In this document: positions 48,736 to 60,106 of the stretch, one piece after another
How positions within the stretch are numbered: position 1 is the stretch's first letter
Layout: each line of letters begins with the position of its first letter
Assembly: GCA_013399305.1 (NCBI GenBank)
Contig: VXAI01000140.1
Span: forward strand, 128,507 to 192,506
Length of the DNA stretch: 64,000 nt
Source of the DNA: Rostratula benghalensis
Lineage: Eukaryota; Chordata; Aves; Charadriiformes; Rostratulidae
Direction of reading: 5' to 3'
Made by a program: the position numbers and the translations under genes
The notes under the pieces: generated by a model
What the model saw: only the letters and a program-made list of their open reading frames with translations
Database searches by the model: none
What the model was told of the DNA's origin: nothing

Positions 48736-49177
48736 CAGACAACCAAGAACTGGCAGCAAAGGAAATCGCACGAGATTCTTCAAGGAAGAGAAGTGGAGAA
48801 GAAGGGGTTGTTTCAAAGAGGAGTAGACCAGAAGAGGGCAAAAGCATAGCTGTGTCTATGTTGTCCTTTTTACATCAGCATCCTGCAGAAAAAGGCACGA
48901 TCTCTCCTGCCACGCTAATCTCAATGGTCAGCACTCACATTCACATAGGTACAGACAGACTAATAAGATTTCATCACCATCTCAAAAAGCCATTATAAAA
49001 TTTGCTGAGGAAATTGCAAACCCAAAATGGAAGCCAGCTGAGACCACAGGCTGCAGGGTCATGTATCATTAGCGCCAAGTGAACCAAGTCCAAATGTCCA
49101 GCTTACTGTTCAGGAGGAAACAAAAGCACTACTATATATATGGGCAAAGTATCATCTTTTTCTAATCAAAACTGTCT
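48736..49177. other. Non-coding stretch, no gene seen
   Basis: Nothing recognised beyond the end of the CR1 copy. Confidence 0.5.
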
Positions 49178-49262
49178 TAGGCCTGGGTTCAGAAAAGCAC
49201 TCAAGCATGTGCTTAAGGCTCTCTTTATTCAGAAAACTGCTCAAAACCATGCATTTACCTGT
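49178..49262 (+). repeat. Ancient amniote interspersed repeat, family unnamed
   Basis: ggcctgggttcagaaaagca, ctcaagcatgtgcttaaggc and then ttcagaaaactgctcaaaac match the words 'gggcctgattcagcaaagcac' and 'ttaagcatgtgcttaact' known from dispersed copies in birds and reptiles. The near-palindrome aagcatgtgctt is typical. Confidence 0.55.
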
Positions 49263-50414
49263 AAGCACTTCCTAACGGCTGTGAATAACACTGAAAACCA
49301 TAACTAAAATAACCAGCAAAATGTGACAAGATGTGATTGTCCAATACATTGCTTTATCTCTCTGCTAGGAATACTGTGGCATAAACAATGAATAATACAA
49401 GGCTGCTCCGAGAGGAAGATGGCCACAAACATTAGACACAACATCCTCAGTTGCCAAAAATATATAATCAGCACACCAGCATATTCCTGGGCTTGTTTAT
49501 GGTAGTATAGACCCAGTAAAAAAGTAATTACAGCAGCTCCAGGTTTGAGCCCATTCTCAGCCATACAACTTTCAAAAGGATACTTTTGCAAAAGTCTAAA
49601 GTGAAAGTTATGACCCCATTTAGCACCAATCACTAATGGCAGTAAATTTGACACAGTTTTCACACCACAGCTAAGCCCTGATGCGCTTGCAGTACACTAA
49701 TAATCCTGTCGTAGATGTCAAGGGGACACAACACTTGCTCTTCCGATGATGCTCTGTCCCTGTCTCCATGCAAATAATTTGTCTTTCATCACCAGCAGAG
49801 CTGTTTTCTGGAATCGCTGCTTGACTTGGTAACTTCTGCTCTCTGGCCTAATACGCCATTTGTCCTTATCAAAAAAAACCCCCAAAACACACAAATCTGA
49901 ATAATAAGCCAGAAAGTTGCCAGCTAACAAATCTGGAAGGTTGCAATTGCAAAGGCAAACTGTCACTCATTTTATTGTCTGATTAATATAAGTTGACTTT
50001 TATCTTGAGGAGGCTATGTTACCTTCCTGGGAAATACCATTCTGCACCATTTATTCTTAGGTGTTACTTCTGATTAATTATGCTCTCACTCCATTAGAAA
50101 ACTCATGGCAAACTTTGCATCTGTCTCTTTTCTTCGTGTCTTACAAAGACAGCAGCTATAAAAAATTCATAGGGAATGAGTGAAGAGATGGTCAGTGTGT
50201 CCGAGCTGGTGCAGCAGCTCGGGTTTGCTGTCCTGGGAGAATGTGCTGTGATTAAAAGCGAATGTCGTAGAAGCATCAATTGACACAGCACCTAATCTTC
50301 CCAGGCAGAGTGCAGTCTTCCACCCACAAAACTGCATCTGCCAATTTAAGGCAGTAGAATTATTAACAATTCCATAAAAAAATACCAGATGCATCCTCAG
50401 TTTTATGAATGCAA
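49263..50414. other. Non-coding stretch, no gene seen
   Basis: Minus frames at 49304-49663 (119 codons), 49718-49966 and 50167-50433 have no domain that I recognise and no convincing splice sites. Confidence 0.45.
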
Positions 50415-50497
50415 ATAGCCCTATTGGAGCCAAAGGGAATACTCACATGTGTTTAAGTTAGATACATGCATAAGCAAAGGCAGGATCAGAGCCCCAG
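50415..50497 (-). repeat. Ancient amniote interspersed repeat, family unnamed
   Basis: caaatagccctattggagcc, aaagggaatactcacatgtg, tttaagttagatacatgcat and aagcaaaggcaggatcagag follow 'aatagtcccattgaagtcaatgggaatactcacatgcttaaagttaagcatgtgcttaagt...gcaggatcagggcc'. The orientation is opposite to the copy at 49178. Confidence 0.6.
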
Positions 50498-52090
50498 CTA
50501 TAAATATTTATGTCTGCAGTATAACATGGCCTCAAAATGCATTCACAAAACAGACTATAATGCAAGATCCTGACAATACAGGAATTCCATAGAATTTCAA
50601 TGGGAGGCTCTCCTTTCTTAGGTCCCTTTGAAAATCCCAACTTCTATTATTTTAATAAAGTCACCACTGCAACATCTGAAACCTTGGCCAACAGCACCCA
50701 AAATAAGTCAAAAAAGGAAAATACACTTTTTTTTTTAAAAAATCATTTGTTACTATCAACTTCAAAAGCTTTTCAAATTATGTCTTGTCTTTTCTACTCA
50801 TTATTAAAAAGATTTGACTTTGGAGACCTAACATACATCTTCAAGTAAGATGAGCCCAAATCAGGAAAACTCCCACCTCTCTCTTCCTTAGAGATTTAAA
50901 ACTAGATTTGGGTGACTAATGCAGATAAAAATATTCACTCACTCCAGCCATACAATCTGGTTTTCTGGCACAAGTGTTTGCAGATAACAATTGTCAAAGC
51001 AAACACCTTTATTTACTTTGGAATAATATTTCTATACATCCAATCACAGAACAGAAACACCAGCAGGTGACTTACATGGCCAGTCAAAAGTAATATCACT
51101 CAGATTTGAAACAGTCAATTCACAGAGGAAGAACATTTGGGAAAAATTTTATCAGCTCCATTTGAACTCAGAATACATAAAATAGAAAACAGAGAAGTAC
51201 TGAAGGAGAAGAAAAGATGGAGTTAGTCAAAACAAATACCTCACTCCGAACCCAGGCTGATAAAAGGCTTTTCCCCTTCAGTTCAAAGGACTTTGGGTCA
51301 GCCCCCTCCAGCACAGTTCAGTTTTAAAGACTCATGGGAACTTGGGGACATCATCCTTCAAGCAAATCTCCGGCACGTGGACTGTTATGGCATTGCAGGA
51401 TCGAGTCCTGTAGAGCACCAAACAGGAGTTGTAATTAAAATAATGTACATGCTGCTAGCAAGTCAGCTAAAGCAAGCACATCAGGTTCCCAGCATGGATT
51501 TCAATTTGCTTTAAAATTACTCAAGGATAGGAGCTCATATTTTTCACCGTCATCCTAGTTAGTCTAGGAAAAAAGCAGGACCCAACTGACAGCTATTTGA
51601 TTGGAAGAAGGTGGGGGTGACTATTACTTGGTAGGTATTTATCTTTACACACTGCCTGGATTCATCATGAGAGCAAACATCCGTGCTGTGTGTACACTGC
51701 CAACAAACACATCACCAGCTGCCACAGAAACAGGCTGGGTTGCCTTTCCCACACAGAACTCTGCAGGATGGTCCACAAGCAGGTCAGCTTTGTAAGAGCA
51801 GGATCCAGCCTAATGGGAGACAATCCTGACACATGGATCCTCTTTGCACTCCTCAAGCAACACAGTCCTGGATGGAGCTGTGCTTCACTGCCTTCTCTCT
51901 TCACCTTGATGCCATTTCTTCACAAGCTGCGGTTGCTTAGCCAGCCTTAAAATCCAGTTATTTGTCCTCTCCAAAAGAATCCACCTAGATGGATGTATTG
52001 AAGTACTGAGATTAACTCCAGCGGATGCTGGAGCAAGCACCTACACCTCTAAAGGACTACCTTTATCCTCATAAGGTACAGAGTAGATGG
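50498..52090. other. Non-coding stretch, no gene seen
   Basis: Overlapping frames at 51601-51795 (+), 51665-51904 (-) and 51690-51950 (+) cover the same bases without a domain. A word gaatttcaatgggaggctct near 50594 may be another old repeat trace. Confidence 0.45.
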
Positions 52091-52236
52091 AAGACCAGGC
52101 TGGATGGCCAAGACCAGGCTGGATGGGGCTTTGAGCAACTTGGTCTAGTGGGAAGTATCTCTGTCCATGGCAGGGGTTTGGAACTTCTTGATTTTTAAGG
52201 TCATTTCCAACTCTAACTATTCTATGATTCTATGAA
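52091..52236 (+). mobile_element. CR1 LINE fragment, terminal part with a small duplication
   Basis: ctttgagcaacttggtctag, ctgtccatggcaggggtttg and the tail aactattctatgattctatg are CR1. At its 5' side a 17-bp word (aagaccaggctggatgg) occurs twice, at 52091-52107 and 52110-52126. This is a local slippage duplication of the element's 'caaggccaggctggatgg' part. Confidence 0.92.
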
Positions 52237-53054
52237 GGAGTTTTGTGAAAACAAAGCAGAATGCCAGAAATCCCATTTGTCCCTAGATGGATAAATGACC
52301 GCAGAGAAAATCATCTCATGATGAAAAAGACCCCACAAGAACACCTACTATGAGTTCAGTATTTCATAATAGCCATGCATATCACCTACAGAATTAAAAC
52401 ATGCTTTCTATTAGCATATCTGCTTCAAGCGTTTATAAACTATCTTTGGCCATCTCAAGTGACTCTTGCTTTAAGGGGAGATGGAGACAATTTGTTTTTC
52501 TTTTTTCACCTTGGGAGCTTTGCCATTGCTCAAATATCTACATGAATTTTGAGGGGGTTTGCCCATTGTGGAAATTGATATTTTAAGGCCATAAACTCCC
52601 AAACTCATCCATGCTAATGTTACAATGAAGGCAGGTGGATGCTCAGGGCAACTCCAATCCACACAAGCGAACTACTGTTAAGTCCCCAAAGGACAAGTGG
52701 TGGCATGTTTAGCTGCAAACTTTGAAGGAGCCACTCTCTCCAGGAGCCCAGCCACCAAAGACAACTGTGTCCATCGTGGAATCAACACAATGGAGCACCT
52801 TCACTGTTATCTCTCACTCCGGCACAGAGCCTGGAGTTTCCTCTTACAAGGACAACAGTCCTGGCAGAGACCAAAATTCCATCTTCCTAGATCTTTTTCT
52901 GGAGCCTCTGCTCCTGCATGTTTCTGAACAGGCCATACATGCCTGATGGATTTCACAGCCCATCCACTGGGACAATTCCTTTGTTTCTCACAGCAATAAC
53001 ACAAAAGTTGGTATACAATTTTGCAGCAGAGTGGCTGGCATATTGAGTCTCGTT
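52237..53054. other. Non-coding stretch, no gene seen
   Basis: Two plus frames (52697-52927, 52722-52946) and one minus frame (52807-53004) overlap. None has a domain. Confidence 0.5.
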
Positions 53055-53112
53055 TGTGCTCTATTACTTACCTCGCTGACAAGTCATTTAATTGTTGCAC
53101 TTCTGAGAAAGC
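53055..53112 (-). repeat. Possible MIR core trace
   Basis: ttacttacctcgctgacaag, tcatttaattgttgcacttc resembles the reverse of the MIR core ('accttgggcaagtcacttaacctct'). It is short and weak. Confidence 0.3.
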
Positions 53113-54105
53113 AAATGTTTACACGTTGTCCAGAACATAAGAATATTGTTTAAAAATGCTAATTCAAAGGATGGCATCTGAAACCAGCAGATCAAGAGTG
53201 AAAAGTTATTAGCCTAGATTCAAGCAGACTAGCTGCAATAACGTGTGCTCTTGATCTCCTTGGATTGTGTGGTCAGGAGGGAGATATCTGGCTAGATGGG
53301 ATTTTGCACATCTGTCAGCTACATCAGAGATCCAAATGCAAAAGCCAGCATGTAAGGACATTATATGGATTTGTGACACTCTCCTGAGGATTTGGGGTCC
53401 ATAAACCAATGAATGGATTACAAAGAAACATAGTTAGAGTATTTTCATCTGTGACAGAAACTGCTGCAACACCGGAATGGCTCAAAGTATTAAAAAAAAA
53501 ACCCCAAACATAACTCTTCTCCATGCACAGGCCCTGCAAAAATGCAAAAGGCAAGCACTGCTCAGCATGAAGAAACCGAAAAATGTACACTGAAATTCAT
53601 TTAGCATCTGACTTGAAAACTCCAGATTTCTATGGTCAGATTCAGCACAGTATGGGAGGTTTTTTCTCTTTCATATTTAATCTGTATATTAATCCATGTA
53701 GAAGAGACACTGGTTTCATACCCTGAACCACATGCTAGACACATGCAAAGAAGTTTACCAGCTGGGATACAGTTCCAGTTAACACAGAATCAGATGAAAA
53801 CTAAGAAGCATGGACATTTCTTATCGATTCATTCCATACCTCCTAAACTCTACTTCAAATACCTACCATGCGAATTGCTGCACTTCAGACCAATTTGGAT
53901 GCTTCCAAGGAAAAACCCAGGAAATACCAAGAGCAGGTGAAACTGAACCACTACAGAGCAGCATTTCAAAATGCTCACACCCAAATCCAGAAAATATGCC
54001 ACTTTTACCCAGGGGAAAGCTAGGATATTAAAATTCTAAGGGAATTGAAAATACCAAACAGCGCTCAAACTGCAAGGGAACAAGTATCCTGGTTCAGGAT
54101 ACATA
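53113..54105. other. Non-coding stretch, no gene seen
   Basis: Frames up to 102 codons (53632-53940 +) have no domain. Confidence 0.5.
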
Positions 54106-54645
54106 TCAGCAGCATGGCCAGGAGGGTGAGACAGGAGGGGGGGATTCTGCCCATCTGCTCCACTCTGGGGAGACTCCCCTGCAGTATCGCCTCCAGCTCT
54201 GGGGCCACCAACATCAGAAGGACATAGACCTGTTGGAGTGGGGTGAGAAGAGGCCACAGAAATGCTGCAAGGACAGGATGAGAGAATTGGGGGCCAGGGA
54301 GACCTCAGAGCTCCTTCCAGTATCTGAAGGGGAGCACAGGAGAGATGGAGAGGGATTCTTGATCAGGGACTTGACCCCGTGGGACAAGGGAGAATAGTTT
54401 TAAACTGAAAGAGGGGAGATATAGATGAAATCTCAGGAGGAAGTTCTTTACTGTGAGGGTGTTCAGATGCTGGCCCAGGTTGCCCAGAGAAGCTGTGGCT
54501 GCCCCCTCCCTGGAGGTGTTCAAGGCCAGGTTGGACAGGGCTTTGTGCAACCTGGTCTGGTGGGAGGTGTCCCTGACTAGGGCAGGGGGGTTGGCACAAC
54601 ATGATCGTTAAGGTCCTCTATAATCCAAGCTACTGTATGATTTTA
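54106..54645 (+). mobile_element. CR1 LINE fragment, ORF2 C-terminus and 3' UTR
   Basis: This copy reaches further 5' than most. gattctgcccatctgctcca and cagctctggggccaccaaca encode the SALVRP/QLWGHQH block, and agaaggacatagacctgttg gives KDIDLLE. It then has gagcacaggagagatggaga, taaactgaaagaggggagat, ttgcccagagaagctgtggc and the tail aagctactgtatgatttta. Stop codons and frameshifts are frequent, and the part between 54240 and 54300 has lost bases compared with the copy at 62163. Confidence 0.93.
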
Positions 54646-54689
54646 AGCATGAAACATTCAACTTCTGGTTGACAGGAGATAATATGGGA

Positions 54690-54800
54690 GTGAGATGATG
54701 GCATTGCCCAGTTCATGGAAACCTGCTCATGGTCACACAGGCACGTGCATTGGTGGCTAACTTTCTCCCAAAGGCCAGTCTCAAATAGCCCCATTGCTTT
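54690..54800 (+). repeat. MIR-like SINE relic
   Basis: tggaaacctgctcatggtca, cacaggcacgtgcattggtg, gctaactttctcccaaaggc and cagtctcaaatagccccatt follow the MIR order 'gcccaaggtcacacagcaagt', 'gtggcagagctgg', 'acccaggtctcctgactcccagtcc'. It starts 45 bases after the end of a CR1 copy. Confidence 0.5.
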
Positions 54801-55542
54801 CTGTACTAAGCCTTGCCCTTAGTTCTCTCTGCACTTTGGTGAAGGAGCTTCTGAGCATCGTATCTTGGTTTCTGCAACATGAAAACCATTAGGTCAATTC
54901 AGGAAAATCAATACTGAAAAATCACGTTCTTCCCACTGATTACAGTTCTTCTCTTTGCAAAGTCTATGCTTTTTATAGCCACAAAGGTGATATTCTGACT
55001 AAGCCACACACTTTGGAGCATTTTCCTCACCCCAATTTTCCCTTTCAACCCTAATGGCACACACAAGCTGCTAATGAAGTACAAGGCAAACCAGATCAAG
55101 AGCAGTTGGCTGGAGATGTCTGCAGGTTTTACTCATCAGAGTGTCAAACACATGACTGTATGCTCACTTTACACTTGAAGAGCTATGAAAGCAACATAAG
55201 AACTCACTTATTTAGCCACACAATGTAAAAATGTTTACCAGAGCCACTGTTCTGTTCTGTACACATCCTCACTCACAGGGTTCTTTGTTTCTGTGGTCTC
55301 AGGGGGGCAGCACCATTAGGAGTCCTATTTGTTTCCTTCAGATCTTGTTTGAAAAGGCAGTTTTAAGCTGAAGCTAGGATTGACATTATTTGCACCACGA
55401 CAAGACATTATCTGTTGGTTTCTGTCCTCCAAGTTCACCTGTTTATATTTAATAGAAATGATCTTTTGTAACTCACAATGGGCTAAAGAATCCCCAAACC
55501 GTTCAAAATACTTTAAAGTTCTTTTGGGACATAGCCAGATAC
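54801..55542. other. Non-coding stretch, no gene seen
   Basis: Nothing beyond short AT-rich frames. Confidence 0.5.
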
Positions 55543-55624
55543 TTAATATTGTATTACATTTTATAGTTGTCACTTAATCAAGCTATTTAATATTATAGTA
55601 CATTTTAAAACTGTCACTTAATCA
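55543..55624 (+). repeat. Near-tandem duplication, 38-bp units, period 44
   Basis: Units at 55543-55580 and 55587-55624 both run from ttaatatt(g/a)ta to tgtcacttaatca, with about five differences and a six-base spacer. Confidence 0.88.
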
Positions 55625-57083
55625 CATTTTCTTGACCCTTTTATGTGAATTAAAGATCACTGTAGATAAAAAATGGCATGCTTTAGTTTAAATAGATTCA
55701 GTATGTCCAGTTTGACAGTTACTTCTGAGACATTAAAAGAATTTTCTGTGATTAATGTGACCCCCACACGTTACATAGTATAATGTTCCATTTCTTCAAC
55801 CATTAGAGGAAACAGCATTAGACAGAAGGAGCCAGAACTTATCCAAACTGTATGTAAAGCTAAGAAAGCCTAAAGATAACATACAGCTATGCAGTCTATA
55901 CTATGCGATCAAGTATCTTCTGTTTTCTTACAACTCAGTTCAGAAAAAAATAAATGTTCTGTAATAACATAATAAGTCCACAGTCCACAACAAAAGAAAA
56001 CCTCTTACTGCAGCTTGCTCAGAAAGGAATAAATGCACTTTCTGCCATGACAGGTGAGCAGGGCTACCTGTGCTCAGTATAAATGATTGATAGCCACACA
56101 TTCTAATTTTGGAAGGAATCTTACATAGGCATTTACTCACAAGAGCAAAAAAGTACATAAGACACGTCCATCTTCAGAAGCATTTATAATGGCAATCATC
56201 ATAATTTTATGTGGTTGATCCAGAACAGCGTCATTGAAAGATTTTATCCTTTTAAGTCATACGTAGTAAATCACCTTCTCTTATGGGTGTGTTTAAAACT
56301 ACTGCCTTTTTCTGACCAAGGTGTCCTCAGATCCTATTTAATTCATTGAACTCTAATAATTCTTCCTTTGTATCTCAGTCTCAAATCAGATGTACCATGT
56401 TTGTTAACAGCTGTGACTGTAAGTGCTGCCCATTCTTAGAGCATTCTATGTGCTGTTCTTGACAGTTTAATTGGAATACATACTCTTTTTAATCCATGAA
56501 GTAGGACACAGTACAATAACATTGATCTTTGATTTGACAGAAAAATTGTTTGATAACAGAACAGGATTTAGTGTAATCAAATCAGCAACAGTAATTTATT
56601 TTGGATAGTCAATTATAAGTAGTGTGTATACAGTACCTCTGCAAACAATGAACAGTGGGCTAACATAATCAAGATGTGAGAAGAGCCTGCACAGAAATCA
56701 GGATGTTGATGGAGGAGTGAAATAATTCAAAATTATTTACAAGAGCTACCAATGAGATGCATATGGGTATAAAAGTGTCTCTCTCCAAAAATGTGGGCAC
56801 ACTGGGAAAAGAAGTCAGTTAACAGGGTTAGCTCAACAGAACTGCTGCCTTCCAGTCATTTACATTTTGCAGACAGGATGGTGTTTGCCTTCTCCTGGGA
56901 GAAATGAACCAGGTTTCACACTGGACTACCAGGAACACGGGAAGAAGAAACCTACTCCTTCATCCAAGAGCAGGCATCACCTCAACCAGTTCTAGCTGCC
57001 CCATCCAACCAGCCATGCTGGCCCTGCCTCAGTAACCCACAGCAGCAAAGCCTCAGCATGCTGGGCTACAGCATACCTGTGCC
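55625..57083. other. AT-rich non-coding stretch, no gene seen
   Basis: No repeat family or domain was recognised in about 1.4 kb. Several regulatory-looking TAAT words are expected by composition. Confidence 0.5.
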
Positions 57084-57108
57084 CTTTTTTAGACAGTGTC
57101 TAAAAAAG
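57084..57108. repeat. Perfect inverted repeat, 11-bp arms
   Basis: cttttttagac and gtctaaaaaag pair without mismatch around the loop agt. It lies 0.3 kb before the L2-type 3' end; no terminal repeats or target duplication of a DNA transposon are visible. Confidence 0.85.
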
Positions 57109-57419
57109 TAAGTCACCATTGTGAAGAGCAGCAGCAAACTAGATAACTGCTTTTCCTTCCATCCAAAAGAAATTCGAGCCATCTAGACTAATTGAAGAGC
57201 TCAGTGAACACAAGAACCTTCTAACTAACGCATCTTGTGGCTGTAGCACAGATATCATGGGCATCAACCCACCGGTGTTGTACAGTGCTTGAATGTAAGC
57301 CTGGCAGTAGAAAGGGCAGGTATTGTCACTACCAGTAAGCAAACGGATATACTCCTTTTCCCTTCATCCATTCTCTCCCTTGCTGTTTATCATCAGCATT
57401 CTTGGATCTTTTCTTCAAT

Positions 57420-57545
57420 TAGATTGTAAGCTCCCTGGGACATAAACCAGGTCATTATTGTGTCTTCAAAAACGGATCATCGCAAGGGGCCAAATCTGTG
57501 TCAATGCTGCTTGGAGCCTTTGGGCACAATATTACTAAATTGCCC
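57420..57545 (+). mobile_element. L2-type LINE 3' end
   Basis: tagattgtaagctccctggg is the diagnostic start of the L2 3' UTR ('agactgtaagctccttgagggcaggg'). It is followed by a middle part with tattgtgtcttc, then caaggggccaaatctgtgtc and gcttggagcctttgggcaca, and ends at atattactaaat. The second half resembles the sauropsid form ('caatggggccctgatc', 'ggggcctttgggcgctac', 'taatacaaat'). L2 supplied the enzyme that moved MIR. Only the 3' end is left. Confidence 0.65.
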
Positions 57546-58227
57546 TTCAACTGCAACCCAAAATTATAGGCATGCTGTGTGCAGTATTTTGTAAGCCATT
57601 GTTTTGCAACGTGGAAATATGCAAGTGAACATGATACTTGAACAACATAATTCATTTTCCATTCATGAGCCACAATGGGTATCTCATGGCACTGTTCACT
57701 CTTCAGTTTCAAATGTGAACTTGCATACAAAGTCAAGCAAATGAGCTTTCCTTCACGTTGTTTTATTAAGCTCTTGGACTACACTCTAAGCCCTAGAAGA
57801 AAGAAGTACAATTGCTGTTGTCTCACAAAAGCAGTGAAATTCCCAAAGAACTGAAAAACTCAGCCCTAGACTGTGTATGAGAAGGGCTGTATACTCCCTG
57901 TACGACCTCTTGCTATGTCTTTGGCTGCTTTTCTTATCACTCCTCATGTCAGCACTGTGCTTGTGTTCATAAGCAAAAATTAAGTTTTACAGCCACATCC
58001 ACTAAAACCCCTCATTCTTAACTTTTGGAGAATATCCTTAATGACCTTATTGGTCTAAAAAATTTAAAGATACCTTGGGTTTAATTTCTTTTTAGCTTTT
58101 ACCTCAAATATCCCATGTACAACACTATTATAATTCTTCTACCGGCTTTATACTTGCCAGCTCCTCTCCTACTCTTTTGTTCTTGGGCTAATCTTTCCTT
58201 TTGTATTAATGAAGTCCTTTGAAGTGT
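57546..58227. other. Non-coding stretch between the two L2-like pieces
   Basis: A 93-codon minus frame (57455-57736) has no domain. The last part (58130-58227) may belong to the LINE relic that follows, but no peptide is recognisable there. Confidence 0.45.
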
Positions 58228-58610
58228 GTCTTCAAGTCTTCAACTAGATTCCTTTGTGACTCCCCCCCTGCCCAAATTTGATAGGGTCTTTTTATCATGA
58301 ATATTATTAATACTTCCCCCGCTTCTGGCATTGTACCATCAGCTCTAAAACATTCTATTATTTCTGATCTTAAGCTGCTTTCTCCCAACCCAGGAATATT
58401 GGCAAATTACTGACCTATAGCCAAGCTTTTATAGGGAAGGTCTTGCATCAAGTGGTAGCCTTTCAAGTGCTTAACCACCTAACAATAATCTTTATGACAA
58501 ATGGCTGCCTGGTTTGCAGTTATGCCCAGCTTGCTCTGCATAGCGTTAAGAGAGCAGCCCTTAAAGTGGTCAATGACTTTTTCATAAAACCGTACCTTGA
58601 GTATCACGTC
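58228..58610 (+). pseudogene. Decayed L2-like LINE reverse transcriptase
   Basis: Translating the plus strand and accepting stops and one frameshift gives the N-terminal part of a non-LTR reverse transcriptase. First come SST.FLCDSPP, FIMNIINTSPASGIVPSALK and HSIISDLKLLSPNPGILANY; then a stop stands where NYRP is expected (NY*PIAKLL). In a shifted frame follow KVLHQVVAFQVLNHL and, after a divergent link, CSYAQLALHSVKRAALKVVN. The order matches the L2 clade: 'SGIVPSSLKHA', 'NYRPISNLPFLGKILEKVVA', 'QSGFRP..STETALLKVVND'. The FADD catalytic part downstream is not recognisable. The enzyme is dead. The wording (SGIVPS, VVNDF) is closer to L2 than to the CR1 copies around it, but other CR1/L2-related clades are possible. 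Confidence 0.72.
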
Positions 58611-60106
58611 AGCTCTTACCCACCATGCCATTAGCAGACCACCAGATGCTGGCCATGGAAATTACCCTTTCTGACCGTGTACCAAGCTATAAAACACCAG
58701 GGTGCCTCATTCAGTCTAAAGATGTCAACTTGTCACTCTGCAGCATTGTTCATCTGCGTCCAACAACGCACATAGTCTTCTCATAGTCGATGCAGAGTTC
58801 GCTGCTCCTGAACACTACTGCAGCTAATCATTAAGATGGATTTAATTGTTAAGAGTATTGACACTCTTTTCAACCACTTTATGCAAAGAATTAATTTCTA
58901 TGCCTACAATTTGGCATTTTGTTGTGAATCTGTCTTTTTTCCCCCCCCTCTTTCTGCTGCATTTTCGCATTGCCTTGGGTGCAATGTCGTGGCTTAAAGT
59001 GACACTTTTAGCAATAGGAAATGTTCATGAGTAGCAATTTTCCAGAACTTTTTTTAGGTCATCTCCTTCAATCAAAAGAATGCCTAAAACTACCATAAAA
59101 TACAAATCAAGACTATAAGCCATGAAGCAATGTGAAGCAAAATGTTCCTTAACAGGTTCTTTCCTGGTCACCCAGTTAAGTAGAAATTTTACAGGCAAAC
59201 AACTTTTCACCTCCCAACCACAATTCATTGCTTTTAAAAATTGCCTCATCATGACCAGAGATTTTGTCATGGCTTTCATCAGAAAAACAAATCCAGAAAC
59301 AAACACAGATGACAAGGACTGTGACAGATGTCTTTGTTTGATGCAGTGACCCTCCCTATGTGGATAAAGAACCACAGTCAAGAGTGGTGAGTATTTTTTG
59401 ACAAATCTCATCTTGCTGAAATGGGAATATTAAGGGAGGAGGCAGCTGACGAAACCTGTTTTCTTAATTAGAAAATCTTCAGCTAGCCCAGAGACAGTGA
59501 TATCCTTCCAATTTTTTCTAACCTGGCCTCCAGCTGTCAATAAGAATTTTTAGAAAAGGTATAGAGAATAAAGCTTATAAAATTACTTTTTAATGTTCAG
59601 TTATATTTATCCCCATTAGGTCTATTTGCAACATTTGCTGGGCTTAATCTAAAAGACAAGACAAACAATACACATGAATGACAAACCTGTGGCAAATGCC
59701 CTGTTTGAATAATCCTGTTCTCTTATATGCCCAGAAGCTCAAGACCTTCTGCATATCCTCAGCATTCCCTAACACAACTTAATTCAAGCCAATCAGCAAG
59801 TCTTCCTGCTCTCAAATGGACTCCTACCCTCCTTTCACAAGGCAGCCTGTAAAGTTCTCCAGGCTTAGGCAAAGAGACTTGGACAGAATCAGAAGTGGAA
59901 CACAGAAATCTGCCAGCTCCAGTAAAACCAACCTGGGGCATGTGAAAGCTCCTAAGGGAGGACCACATTTCTGGGTCAGGTCACTGGTCACTCCATTGCT
60001 TTAGGCCATGGGCACTGAGACATGTTACAGGTAACAGTTCCATTTTTACACTCAACATTGTTCTGAGACGGCTCTCATGGAGCCAGTGGAGACTTCATAA
60101 TTGCAT
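58611..60106. other. Non-coding stretch, no gene seen
   Basis: The first 200 bases could be further decayed LINE sequence, but I cannot align any motif. The 128-codon minus frame at 59025-59411 and its plus-strand shadow at 59122-59349 show no domain. Confidence 0.45.

Noticed and set aside
59025..59411. 128-codon minus frame
   Set aside because: No domain, an antisense frame occupies the same bases, and there is no splice context.
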